The position numbers were made by a program, and so were the translations under genes. Shown one piece after another: positions 1 through 8,534 of a DNA stretch of 64,000 bases. Position 1 is the first letter of the stretch, and every line of letters begins with the position of its first letter. The stretch is taken from assembly GCF_040362915.1 (NCBI RefSeq), contig NZ_AP029612.1:1860001-1924000 (forward strand). Direction: 5' to 3'. Origin of the DNA: Sediminibacterium sp. KACHI17. Its GTDB lineage: Bacteria > Bacteroidota > Bacteroidia > Chitinophagales > Chitinophagaceae. The notes beneath the pieces were generated by a model. The model was not told where the DNA came from. It searched no databases and was given only the letters and a program-made list of their open reading frames with translations.

Positions 1-123
1 TTTTACGATGTAAGCACTTGTCAATCCGGCAAAAGCCATCACAATGCTTCCCATGGCCACCCACATGGTGAATTTGTGTGGGTGAATCCTTTTCGGTTCG
101 TTTGTTGTCGCACTTGTCATCAT
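1..123 (-). CDS. Cytochrome c oxidase subunit III, N-terminal fragment
   Basis: The reverse strand opens with two in-frame ATG codons (123 and 120) and stays open to the window edge, giving 41 codons. The peptide contains IHPHKFTMWVAMGS followed by a hydrophobic segment ending in SAYIVK, which resembles the start of heme-copper oxidase subunit III of Bacteroidota. Subunit III is a membrane protein of the aa3 oxidase that stabilises the catalytic core. It lies directly downstream of ctaB and follows the coxB-coxA genes, the expected order. A heptamer repeat element separates it from ctaB. Only the N-terminus is visible, so the call rests on that short match and on context. Confidence 0.7.
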   Translation of the reverse strand, partial: MMTSATTNEPKRIHPHKFTMWVAMGSIVMAFAGLTSAYIVK

Positions 124-135
124 CTCAGTTTTTTT

Positions 136-208
136 GTGAATGGTGAGTAGTCAGTAGTGAGTAGTGAGTCCTTTTCTATTCACTACTGACTATTCACTAC
201 TCACTATT
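136..208. repeat. Heptamer-word palindromic element 1
   Basis: The left half reads as 7-base words GTGAATG, GTGAGTA, GTCAGTA, GTGAGTA, and the right half as TATTCAC, TACTGAC, TATTCAC, TACTCAC. The halves are near reverse complements and could form a long hairpin. The ctaB stop codon (TAG on the minus strand, 204-206) lies inside the last word. A 28-base segment at 181-208 recurs identically at 20674-20701. Confidence 0.85.
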
Positions 209-1103
209 TTATTTTATCCGCCAGCAGAGCAAGCAATACGATCGGCAGATAGATATAACTGCTGAACATGACTCTTCTGGCTGCTTTTACGTCCATGTCT
301 TTATACAACCTGATACTTTGTACTACCATGAATAAGTTGGCAGCAATGAGTATCCACATACTTGTTTCACCTGTCAATCCAAAGTAATAAGGCAAAATAC
401 CCACTGGTATCATTAATACCGAATACATCACTGCTTGTAAAGCGGTGAATTTAGTAGGACCCAGGTCTGAAGGCAGTAGTTTAAATCCTGCCTTACTATA
501 ATCACTATGAGCCACCCAGGCAATCGCCCAGAAATGCGGGAACTGCCAAAGGAATTGTATGCCGAATAATATCCATCCACCCGGACCAAAATCATCATTG
601 CCTGCTACCCATCCGATCAAGCAAGGTAACGCTCCCGGAAAAGCCCCTACCAATACCGCTATCGAATTGATCTTCTTTAGTGGTGTATAGATATATGCAT
701 AGAGAAACAAACTGAAGGCAGACAATAAAGCAGATGACAGGTTGAAAAAATACCACATCATCACTACTCCCAACAATCCTGCGATCAAAGCGAATATGTA
801 AGCTTCTTGTTGTTTCATTCTGCCATTTGCTACCGGTCTTTTACCGGTGCGTTTCATCATGGCATCTGTATCTTTTTCTACTGCCTGATTGATAGCGTTA
901 GCACTTCCAGTCACTAACATACCTGCAATGAAAAGAACTACGATCATCCCCAGATCATACTCCACAACTTTTGGAGCCAGCAGATAACAAACCACACAAG
1001 AAAAAACCACTGTAAAGCTCAACGTAAACTTGATGAGCTGGAAGTAGTCTTTTACTTTGGCCGCTACTGAGAACGAAGCGGAATCTTTGGTGTCTGCTGT
1101 CAT
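204..1103 (-). CDS. ctaB: Protoheme IX farnesyltransferase (heme O synthase)
   Basis: This 299-residue polytopic protein belongs to the UbiA prenyltransferase superfamily. It transfers a farnesyl group from farnesyl diphosphate to the vinyl group of heme B, making heme O, the precursor of the heme A used by aa3 oxidases. The Mg-diphosphate motif is visible at about residues 69-90 (NAINQAVEKDTDAMMKRT, then KRP), and the second conserved region includes HFWAIAW and SDYSKAGFKLLP. It lies between coxA and the subunit III gene, matching a role in oxidase maturation. A terminator after coxA (1197-1225) separates it from the upstream operon, so it probably has its own promoter. Its stop codon is inside a heptamer repeat element. 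Confidence 0.95.
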   Translation of the reverse strand: MTADTKDSASFSVAAKVKDYFQLIKFTLSFTVVFSCVVCYLLAPKVVEYDLGMIVVLFIAGMLVTGSANAINQAVEKDTDAMMKRTGKRPVANGRMKQQEAYIFALIAGLLGVVMMWYFFNLSSALLSAFSLFLYAYIYTPLKKINSIAVLVGAFPGALPCLIGWVAGNDDFGPGGWILFGIQFLWQFPHFWAIAWVAHSDYSKAGFKLLPSDLGPTKFTALQAVMYSVLMIPVGILPYYFGLTGETSMWILIAANLFMVVQSIRLYKDMDVKAARRVMFSSYIYLPIVLLALLADKIK

Positions 1104-1196
1104 GTATCTTAAGGGTATCTTATAATTGGAATATCCATTTCTTTTCTCTGCGAACCTTCCTATCTGCTTCTGATATCCATGCTTTGAATCTTAAAA

Positions 1197-1225
1197 ACAA
1201 TGCTCCCGATGATCGGGAGCATTGT
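1197..1225 (-). terminator. Terminator after coxA
   Basis: A perfect inverted repeat, ACAATGCTCCCGAT with its complement around a one-base centre, folds into a strong GC-rich hairpin. Read on the minus strand it is followed by TTGTTTTTAAG, a typical U-tract. It lies 48 bases after the coxA stop and probably ends the act-cox transcript. Confidence 0.85.
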
Positions 1226-1272
1226 CAATATGGGTAACCTGCGATTATTAAATGATGCAGGTGACTGATCTG

Positions 1273-3090
1273 TTAATGATGACTTTCATCTGCTCCCACC
1301 GGTGTTGTCTGTGCAATGAATTCTTTGCCATCCTTACCGTAATCATAAGCCCAACGATGTACTTCAGGAATTTCTCCCACCCAGTTACCGTGACCAGGTT
1401 TGATCGGTGTTGTCCATTCCAATGTAGTAGCACCCCATGGATTCAATGTCGTCACTTTTCTTCCTTTGAAAATAGAATAGAAGAAGTTGAACAAGAACAA
1501 TAACTGTACTGCGAATACGATCATTGCCACTGTGCTGATGAATCTGTTCAGTTCAGCAAATTGCTTGAAGCTTTCCCAGATGCTGTAATCGTAATAACGA
1601 CGTGGCATACCTGCCAGACCTTCATAGTGCATTGGCCAGAAGATCAGGTAAGCACCGGCGATGGTTACCCAGAAGTGAATATAACCCATCGTGTTATTCA
1701 GGTAACGGCCATACATTTTAGGGAACCAGTGGTAAATACCTGCGAACATACCGAACATAGAAGCTACACCCATTACAATATGGAAGTGTGCGATTACGAA
1801 ATAGGTATCGTGCAGATGGATATCCAATGCTGAGTTACCTAACCAGATACCTGTTAAACCACCGGAGATGAATAAGCTCACAAATCCGATCGCGAACATC
1901 ATACCCGGAGTGAAACGAATATTACCTCTCCATAATGTTGTTAACCAGTTGAACACTTTGATAGCAGATGGTACTGCGATCAGCAATGTCAACAGTACGA
2001 AGATGGAACCTAAGAAAGGATTCAATCCAGTCACGAACATATGGTGTGCCCATACTAAGAACGCAAGGATTGCGATCGCGAACAATGATCCGATCATCGC
2101 CATGTAACCGAAGATCGGTTTACGAGAGTTCACAGAAAGAATCTCTGATACCATACCCATGGCAGGCAACAGGATAATGTATACTTCAGGGTGTCCTAAG
2201 AACCAGAACAAGTGCTGGTAAAGGATAGCGCTACCACCTTCATTAGGCAATGCACCTACACCATTGATGAAAATATCTGACAGATAGAAACTGGTTCCGA
2301 AGTTTCTGTCGAAGATCAACAGAATAAAACCAGAGAATAATACAGGGAATGATAATACACCCAATACTGCAGTGAAGAACAATGCCCAGATGGTCAAAGG
2401 CATACGAGTCATGCTCATACCTTTTGTACGCATGTTCAATACAGTAGCGATATAGTTCAAACCACCCAATAAAGAGGATACAACGAATAATGCCATTGAG
2501 ATCAGCCACATATCCATACCGATCTTAGAACCCGGTGATGCATCACCCAAAGCACTTAACGGAGGATAAGCTGTCCAACCACCACTGAATGGACCTGTCT
2601 CTACGAACATAGAAGACAACATCACGATACTAGCTGCGAAGAAGAACCAGTAGCTCAGCATATTCATGAAAGGAGATGCCATATCACGTGCACCTACTTG
2701 TAAAGGAATCAGGAAGTTGGCGAATGTACCACTCAAACCGGCGGTCAATACGAAGAATACCAGAACGGTACCGTGTGTTGTAACCAAAGCATAGTAAGCT
2801 TCCGGAGTGATACGACCACCTTTGGCCCATTTACCAAGGATATCTTCTAACCATGGGAAAGTAGCATCAGGATAACCCAGCTGCAAACGGAAGAGAACGC
2901 TCATCAAACCACCCAATACAGCCCAAACCATACCGGTGATCAGGAACTGTTTAGCGATCATTTTATGATCCTGACTAAACACATACTTCGTGATGAAAGT
3001 CTCATGATGGTGATGCTCATGATGATGATCGCCATGACCCTCGTGTGTGGCCACTGCTCCATGTGCATGCACTACTGCTTCGTTACTCAT
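1273..3090 (-). CDS. coxA: Cytochrome c oxidase subunit I (aa3 type)
   Basis: This 605-residue subunit holds low-spin heme a and the heme a3-CuB site that reduces oxygen to water and pumps protons. Visible residues: heme a ligand His106 (TTHGTVLVFF), the CuB/cross-link motif GHPEVY (His300, Glu302, Tyr304), CuB ligands His349-His350, and HLHDTYFVIAHFH with heme ligands near 435-437. D-channel residues Asp136 and Asn143 and K-channel Lys378 are present, which makes it an A1-type oxidase. The first 30 residues are unusually His-rich (about a dozen His), placed before the first membrane helix. It follows coxB by 63 bases and is the last gene before the terminator at 1197-1225. Confidence 0.97.
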   Translation of the reverse strand: MSNEAVVHAHGAVATHEGHGDHHHEHHHHETFITKYVFSQDHKMIAKQFLITGMVWAVLGGLMSVLFRLQLGYPDATFPWLEDILGKWAKGGRITPEAYYALVTTHGTVLVFFVLTAGLSGTFANFLIPLQVGARDMASPFMNMLSYWFFFAASIVMLSSMFVETGPFSGGWTAYPPLSALGDASPGSKIGMDMWLISMALFVVSSLLGGLNYIATVLNMRTKGMSMTRMPLTIWALFFTAVLGVLSFPVLFSGFILLIFDRNFGTSFYLSDIFINGVGALPNEGGSAILYQHLFWFLGHPEVYIILLPAMGMVSEILSVNSRKPIFGYMAMIGSLFAIAILAFLVWAHHMFVTGLNPFLGSIFVLLTLLIAVPSAIKVFNWLTTLWRGNIRFTPGMMFAIGFVSLFISGGLTGIWLGNSALDIHLHDTYFVIAHFHIVMGVASMFGMFAGIYHWFPKMYGRYLNNTMGYIHFWVTIAGAYLIFWPMHYEGLAGMPRRYYDYSIWESFKQFAELNRFISTVAMIVFAVQLLFLFNFFYSIFKGRKVTTLNPWGATTLEWTTPIKPGHGNWVGEIPEVHRWAYDYGKDGKEFIAQTTPVGADESHH

Positions 3091-3153
3091 AATCTTCTTT
3101 TAAAAATTTCTATCAATGATAACAACCGATCGCTATTACGGTTGAACAATGTT

Positions 3154-4230
3154 TTACAATTTGGCTACTGCTTTCTTAGCTGCTTCAACAGGTTTAGCAG
3201 AAGCTGTTTTTACGCTGTCAGTGGCCGGCTTTGGAGCTGCAGGATCTTTATCAGGAAACTGCTGAACATAGTATGGCTTTTGTTTCACCATCCATGCATC
3301 ATACTCTTCTTGCTCTACTACTTCGATCACACCTTTCATTGAGTAGTGACCATTACCACACATCTGGTCGCAACTGATCTCATATTGGAAATCAGGATTA
3401 CCAGTCATTTCTTTCATTTCTTTGGTCGTATACTTAGGCGTAAACCACATTGTTGTAGGAATACCAGGAACCGCATCCATCTTCATACGGAAATGAGAAA
3501 GACCTACGTCATGGATCACATCTCTAGAACCAATGATCAGTTTAACAGGCTTACCTTTTACCAGATACATGGTTTGTTCCATTACCACATCATCATGTGC
3601 TAATTCATCTTCCCAGATCAGACCTAAGCTATTAGATGCATTGTCAATGTTCTTATAATATTTTTTACCGAAAGAACCATCTTTACCCGGGTAGCGATAG
3701 ATCCATCCGAATTGCTTTCCGGTTACTTCTACGACCATTGCATTTTGCGGAGGCTCACCGGTAAAGAGGAACCAGTTACGCAAACCGATCACAACCAATA
3801 CAGTTAATGCGATAGCAGGAATAACAGTCCAGATAATCTCCAACTTATTATTATGCGGAAAGAAGAAAACTTTGCGAGTATCACTCTCCTGATATTTATA
3901 AGCAAACCAGAATAAAATGATCTGTGTAATGATGAATACAATACCGGTAACAGCCAATGTAACCCATAACATAGAATCTACACGTGCTCCCTCAACGCTG
4001 GCTGCATCCTGAACCAACAAGGTTTTACCATAGTACAGTTCATTACAATACCATACGCCGATCAGTCCCAATACCAGAAAACCTATCATCAGGAATCCGT
4101 TGATCTTGTTATTCTGCTTACGGCTAACTTCTTCTCCTTTTAGTACTGAAACATATTCACTCGCTTTAGCGATCTGGAAGATCACTACAAAGATCAGTAC
4201 GATTACGGCTGCTGTTAAAAACATTGTCAT
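3154..4230 (-). CDS. coxB: Cytochrome c oxidase subunit II
   Basis: Subunit II (358 residues) carries the binuclear CuA centre that takes electrons from cytochrome c. Three hydrophobic segments lie at about residues 3-20, 44-62 and 88-110, with another near 132-150, and the cupredoxin domain follows. CuA ligands are visible as His240, Cys287, Cys291, His295 and Met298 in the motif CDQMCGNGHYSM. Gln289 stands where many subunits II have Glu; this ligand acts through its backbone, so function should be kept. The C-terminal 30 residues are a Lys/Ala/Pro-rich tail. It lies between actF and coxA in the respiratory operon, so the ACIII and oxidase are probably made together as a supercomplex. Confidence 0.96.
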   Translation of the reverse strand: MTMFLTAAVIVLIFVVIFQIAKASEYVSVLKGEEVSRKQNNKINGFLMIGFLVLGLIGVWYCNELYYGKTLLVQDAASVEGARVDSMLWVTLAVTGIVFIITQIILFWFAYKYQESDTRKVFFFPHNNKLEIIWTVIPAIALTVLVVIGLRNWFLFTGEPPQNAMVVEVTGKQFGWIYRYPGKDGSFGKKYYKNIDNASNSLGLIWEDELAHDDVVMEQTMYLVKGKPVKLIIGSRDVIHDVGLSHFRMKMDAVPGIPTTMWFTPKYTTKEMKEMTGNPDFQYEISCDQMCGNGHYSMKGVIEVVEQEEYDAWMVKQKPYYVQQFPDKDPAAPKPATDSVKTASAKPVEAAKKAVAKL

Positions 4231-4327
4231 AATGCTATCAGTATTTAATCAATTTGATATGCCTGAGGCAACCAAATTTTCAAATTTTCAAATTTTCTTC
4301 ATCCATGTCCTTTCGGACAAATGCTAA

Positions 4328-5557
4328 CTACACCTGGTGAATCACACTCTCTTTCAGGAAAGGATGATATTTTGGAACCAATGGTTTTTTAGTAAGCGCT
4401 TTTCCTACACCCAGGATCATCATACCTACAAACAAGCTCAGAATTCCAAAATCCAACCAGCCTAAAGTCACGTGTTCTTTAGACAGACTTCCCATGATCA
4501 TTTGGTAAAAATCGATCCAATGCCCAAAGATGATCAATACTGCCATAAAAGTTACAAGTGTGTAATTTCTCTTCGCTGAGCGTTTCATCAGGATCAACAA
4601 AGGACACAAGAAGTTGATGATCAGGTTCAGGAAGAAGATTCCTTTATATGGACCTTGTACTCTGTGTTTGAAGTAAACAGTTTCTTCAGGAATATTTGCA
4701 TACCAGATCAGCATGTACTGAGAGAACCATAAGTAAGTCCAGAAGATTGAGAATGCAAACATGAACTTACCGATATCATGCAGGTGTTCCTGAGAAGTTA
4801 ATTCGAGGTATCCTTTGTTCTTCAGGTAGATCACCCAAAGAGCGATCAAAGACATACCCGATACAAATGAACTTGCAAAAGTATACCAGCTATACATGGT
4901 AGAGTACCAGTGTGCATCGATACTCATCATCCATAACCAAGGAATAGTAGAACCTACGGTCAATGCGAACCATACAGTAAATAAAGCTGCACGAACTGTA
5001 TTTCTCCAGATAAAACTTGCACCTTTTTCCGCATCCATCGGAGCTTCATCTGCTTCACTGCTCAACTGACGCATTCTCCAACCTAAAATACTCCAAAGAC
5101 CAATGGTCAAAGTAGTCCAAACGATGAAGAATACAGGATTCAAGAATCCTGCTTTTCCTTTCAGGATCGGGTCATTGGCAACTGCTTCGCTATCTAACCA
5201 ATGATAGATATGGTGTTTATGTCCAACAACAACATAGATCAAAACTGCAAAAGTAATGGCACCGAAAATAGGTACCATAGTAGAAATGGCTTCCGGAATA
5301 CGACGGAATGATTGCTGCCATCCGCCCATCGCCATTGTAGTAACGCAGATAAAGAACATACTGGCATTACAAACCAGTGTCCAGAAAATGGTATTGTACA
5401 TCAGGGTTCCCCAGAAAATGGTTTGCTCATGTTCATCAGAACTGAAACCTTTGATCACGAGTCCGGCGATCAGCGCTACAAGACCAACGCCAATAAGGGC
5501 ATATGACCATGTTTTCATCTTTCCGGGTATCTCAAATTGCGTTTTGATAGATGCCAT
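4328..5557 (-). CDS. actF: Alternative complex III membrane subunit ActF
   Basis: This 409-residue integral membrane protein has about ten hydrophobic segments and no cofactor motif. It matches ActF, an NrfD-like quinone-interacting subunit of alternative complex III, by position in the operon (after actE, before coxB), by length and by sequence character (Trp- and Tyr-rich helices, W-M-M-S-I-D-A-H-W loop). In the complex it pairs with ActC to form the membrane core. The intergenic space to coxB holds three tandem AAATTTTC repeats at about 4271-4295 with no obvious role. Confidence 0.9.
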   Translation of the reverse strand: MASIKTQFEIPGKMKTWSYALIGVGLVALIAGLVIKGFSSDEHEQTIFWGTLMYNTIFWTLVCNASMFFICVTTMAMGGWQQSFRRIPEAISTMVPIFGAITFAVLIYVVVGHKHHIYHWLDSEAVANDPILKGKAGFLNPVFFIVWTTLTIGLWSILGWRMRQLSSEADEAPMDAEKGASFIWRNTVRAALFTVWFALTVGSTIPWLWMMSIDAHWYSTMYSWYTFASSFVSGMSLIALWVIYLKNKGYLELTSQEHLHDIGKFMFAFSIFWTYLWFSQYMLIWYANIPEETVYFKHRVQGPYKGIFFLNLIINFLCPLLILMKRSAKRNYTLVTFMAVLIIFGHWIDFYQMIMGSLSKEHVTLGWLDFGILSLFVGMMILGVGKALTKKPLVPKYHPFLKESVIHQV

Positions 5558-5649
5558 TTTTATTCTTTTAGAATCGGTTGTTATATTTTTTCCGGGCTTC
5601 AGTCCGGATCTATTTAAAAGTTCGGACTATATTTTACCGGCACTATTTC

Positions 5650-6270
5650 TTATTTCGCGGCTGTTGTTGTAGCAGCTGCAGCTTTTGCTTCTTTTTGTTT
5701 GTTCTTGATGTACTTGATCACCATCCAGCGTTGCTTACGACTTAACTGAGAAGCGTAAGACCCCATCATGTTCTTCCCATAAGCTACAGAGTAGAACATT
5801 TGTCCTTCTGGCATTGATTCATATTTAGCATCGCCTACCAGTGTAGCAGGTTTTGCAGCATAGGGTCCATTACCATCTTTGTAAAGCGGACCATTACCAT
5901 CCAGCTTGGCACCATGACAGATACCACAGTTGATCTGATACAAGCGCTCAGCTTCGATGGTCTCAGCTTCGCTCATAGAATCGATCGGATTCAGCACTGC
6001 TCTTGATGCATAGTAGTTAGTCGTATCACCGGGAGCATCTTTGGCGATATGGAAAGGCAATTCAGCACCGCGAGGCATGGTACCTTCAACAGGCATTGCT
6101 GTGTAATGAATTCCTTTCTCGGTCAGATTGCTATAATCTGAGTAAGATTCGTAGGCACGGCTATAAGCCATATCAGGCATATAAATGGTACCTGGCGTAC
6201 GCTTAACATCACTACAAGCTACGATGGTAGTTGCAGTGGCAGCAAGAGCTATGATCAATAATTTCTTCAT
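5650..6270 (-). CDS. actE: Alternative complex III monoheme cytochrome c lipoprotein ActE
   Basis: The 206-residue protein begins with a lipoprotein signal peptide (MKKLLIIALAATATTIVAC; lipidated Cys19). One heme c site, CGICH, lies near residue 115 and is followed by a class-I-like cytochrome c fold with a C-terminal YIKN helix. ActE is the small cytochrome of ACIII and passes electrons between ActA hemes and the acceptor. The C-terminus is an Ala/Lys/Thr-rich tail. It starts 20 bases from the actD stop, in the same operon. Confidence 0.93.
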   Translation of the reverse strand: MKKLLIIALAATATTIVACSDVKRTPGTIYMPDMAYSRAYESYSDYSNLTEKGIHYTAMPVEGTMPRGAELPFHIAKDAPGDTTNYYASRAVLNPIDSMSEAETIEAERLYQINCGICHGAKLDGNGPLYKDGNGPYAAKPATLVGDAKYESMPEGQMFYSVAYGKNMMGSYASQLSRKQRWMVIKYIKNKQKEAKAAAATTTAAK

Positions 6271-6289
6271 CTTCTTTCTTATTCAAAAA

Positions 6290-6880
6290 TTAAGCAGCAA
6301 CGATTTCTTTATTTTCAAAGGGCATTTCGTCTTTGTCGTAACGACCTAACCACCAACCATCTTCAGCGATCTGAACATCTGTTTCTACTGCGCCATTGCT
6401 GGTGAGAAATGCTTTCAGATCATCGGTATTGGTTTTATCAGTACACTCGATCACCATTACAAACAGATCATCTGTTGCACGGGGATGGAAATGATGTTTC
6501 TTCACAAAAGGAGCCAGCTGACACAGGTAGCAGAAAGTCAGTACCATACCTACCGCCGCAAACAATACGGTCAATTCGAACATGATAGGTACCCATGCAG
6601 GTAATGCAAAGTGAGGTTTACCACCAATATTCAAAGGCCAGTCGCGGGTAAAGATCCAACTGATGCAGCTCAATGCTGTTGTTGTACCTGTGATACCATA
6701 GATGAAACCTGCAGTATGCAAACTGGTCTCTCTCAATCCCAGCGCATGATCCAATCCATGTACTGCAAACGGTGTGTATACATCATGGATCTTGTAACCT
6801 GAAGTACGAACTTTCTTCACCGCAGGAAACAAAACTGCTTCATCATCAAAACAGCCTACTACGAATTTCTTTTTTGCCAT
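6290..6880 (-). CDS. actD: Alternative complex III subunit ActD (DUF3341)
   Basis: This 196-residue protein fits the DUF3341/ActD family: a soluble N-terminal part with the pattern KFVVGCFDDEAVLFPAVKK, two transmembrane segments (about residues 55-77 and 97-122), and a soluble C-terminal domain. ActD is a peripheral-membrane subunit of ACIII without cofactors. It lies between actC and actE with short spacing. The 5-prime gap carries a heptamer-word repeat (6888-6920). Confidence 0.92.
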   Translation of the reverse strand: MAKKKFVVGCFDDEAVLFPAVKKVRTSGYKIHDVYTPFAVHGLDHALGLRETSLHTAGFIYGITGTTTALSCISWIFTRDWPLNIGGKPHFALPAWVPIMFELTVLFAAVGMVLTFCYLCQLAPFVKKHHFHPRATDDLFVMVIECTDKTNTDDLKAFLTSNGAVETDVQIAEDGWWLGRYDKDEMPFENKEIVAA

Positions 6881-6887
6881 TTTTATT

Positions 6888-6920
6888 GCTTTTAGCTTTT
6901 AGCTGCTAGCCGCTAGCTTT
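6888..6920. repeat. Heptamer-word element 2 (GCTTTTA/GCTGCTA words)
   Basis: The gap between actC and actD reads as consecutive 7-base words GCTTTTA, GCTTTTA, GCTGCTA, GCCGCTA, GCTTTTA. The core AGCTGCTAGCCGCTAGC is partly self-complementary. The words differ from those of element 1, but the 7-base period is the same. Confidence 0.75.
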
Positions 6921-6983
6921 TATTTCTTGCCTATTTTATTAGGCCTTTATACAATTCTTTTATGCCAGTTCTCACACTCACTC

Positions 6984-8426
6984 TTAGTGATGAGCTTGTT
7001 CATGTACAAACTCTTCCAATTTCTGCTCTTCAATATTGCCCATCTTATTCTTATATCCTTCACCGGTAGTTTTCAATACATACTTGATCTCTGCGATCGC
7101 AATTACCGGGAAGTATTTCGCGAAGAGGAAGAAGCAGGTAAAGAACAATCCGAATGTACCGGCATAGAAACCGATCTCCCAAATGGTTGGGCTATAGTAT
7201 ACTGACCAGCTTGATGGTAAATAATCACGATACAATGAAGTAACGATGATCACAAAACGCTCAAACCACATACCGATGTTTACGATGATACTCATGAAGA
7301 AGGTCACGAACAGGTTTCTTCTCATTTTGCGGAACCAGAAGATCTGCGGACTCAATACGTTACATGCCATCATACCCCAGTAGCTCCATCCATATGGACT
7401 GAACAGGTAAGCACGGCTATACCAGAATGTGTATCCTTCATATTTGTTTTGGCTGTACCAACCCATGAATAACTCAGTGAGGTAAGCAACACCCACAATA
7501 GAACCTGTTAATACGATCACCTTGTTCATCGCTTCGATGTGACCCATGGTGATATAATCTTCCATTCCGAATACTTTACGAACGATCACCATCAGTGTTT
7601 GTACCATCGCAAATCCGGAGAAGATCGCACCCGCAACGAAGTATGGCGGGAAAATCGTTGTATGCCAACCAGGAATTACTGAAGTAGCGAAGTCAAAGGA
7701 TACGATCGTGTGTACAGACAATACCAGTGGCGTACTCAAACCGGCCAAAACCAATGAGAGACTTTCATGACGCTGCCAGTGTTTGGTAGAACCTGTCCAA
7801 CCAAAAGATGCAAGACCATACAAACGCTTACGCAGTTTTGTAAAGGCACGATCACGAACGGTTGCAAAGTCAGGGATCAAACCAGAATACCAGAATAAAA
7901 GAGATACAGTAAAGTAAGTAGAGATCGCAAATACGTCCCACAGAAGTGGAGAGTTAAAGTTCACCCACAAAGGACCACGTGTGTTTGGATATGGAAGTAC
8001 GAAGAACGCCATCCATACACGACCCATGTGGAAGATCGGGAACTGACCCGCACACATTACCGCGAAGATGGTCATCGCTTCCGCAGCACGGTTCACACCT
8101 GTTCTCCAACCCTGACGGAACAATAACAAGATCGCTGAGATCAGTGTACCCGCGTGACCGATACCTACCCACCATACGAAGTTGGTGATATCCCAACCCC
8201 ATCCAATGGTCTTATTCAGGTTCCACTGTCCGATACCGTAAGTTACCTCACGATAAACGCTGTATACACCAAACAACAAAAGGGCTACAGAGATATAAAA
8301 ACCGATGTACCATAATCTGGTAGGCTTGGCTTCAATAGGCTTAACGATGTCTTCAGTTACCTGATGGTAAGTTTTGTCACCGTACACCAACGGTTCTCTA
8401 AGCTGTGATTCGTACTTTAAATGCAT
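6984..8426 (-). CDS. actC: Alternative complex III NrfD-like membrane subunit ActC
   Basis: This 480-residue polytopic protein of the NrfD/PsrC family is the main quinol-oxidising membrane subunit of alternative complex III. About ten helices are visible; conserved stretches include GWGWDITNFVWWVGIGHAG and FPIFHMGRVWMAFF, which are typical of ActC. It receives electrons from menaquinol and works with ActB and ActA. It starts 108 bases after the actB stop, the gap being filled by a heptamer-word element. The C-terminal 20 residues are soluble and acidic and end in His-His. Confidence 0.95.
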   Translation of the reverse strand: MHLKYESQLREPLVYGDKTYHQVTEDIVKPIEAKPTRLWYIGFYISVALLLFGVYSVYREVTYGIGQWNLNKTIGWGWDITNFVWWVGIGHAGTLISAILLLFRQGWRTGVNRAAEAMTIFAVMCAGQFPIFHMGRVWMAFFVLPYPNTRGPLWVNFNSPLLWDVFAISTYFTVSLLFWYSGLIPDFATVRDRAFTKLRKRLYGLASFGWTGSTKHWQRHESLSLVLAGLSTPLVLSVHTIVSFDFATSVIPGWHTTIFPPYFVAGAIFSGFAMVQTLMVIVRKVFGMEDYITMGHIEAMNKVIVLTGSIVGVAYLTELFMGWYSQNKYEGYTFWYSRAYLFSPYGWSYWGMMACNVLSPQIFWFRKMRRNLFVTFFMSIIVNIGMWFERFVIIVTSLYRDYLPSSWSVYYSPTIWEIGFYAGTFGLFFTCFFLFAKYFPVIAIAEIKYVLKTTGEGYKNKMGNIEEQKLEEFVHEQAHH

Positions 8427-8432
8427 CTGGTC

Positions 8433-8534
8433 TTATTTTGGTCCATGGGCCAGATTAATGGTCCATAGTTATTTTAGATCTTTTGTCAATGGTGAATTGT
8501 GAATGGTGAAAAATTGACAATTCACAATTCACTC
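8433..8534. repeat. Heptamer-word palindromic element 3
   Basis: Two word families are joined: GGTCCAT/GTCCATA words at 8436-8470, and GTGAATT, GTGAATG, GTGAAAA followed by ATTGACA, ATTCACA, ATTCACT at 8486-8533. Segment 8492-8504 is a perfect 13-base inverted match of 8520-8532. The element ends one base before the actB stop codon (8535-8537). Confidence 0.85.

Noticed and set aside
1561..1833. Plus-strand open frames inside coxA and other respiratory genes
   Set aside because: They lie antisense to strongly conserved genes and lack protein features or plausible starts.
4271..4295. Tandem AAATTTTC repeat as a further heptamer-word element
   Set aside because: The period is 8, not 7, and there is no mirrored half.
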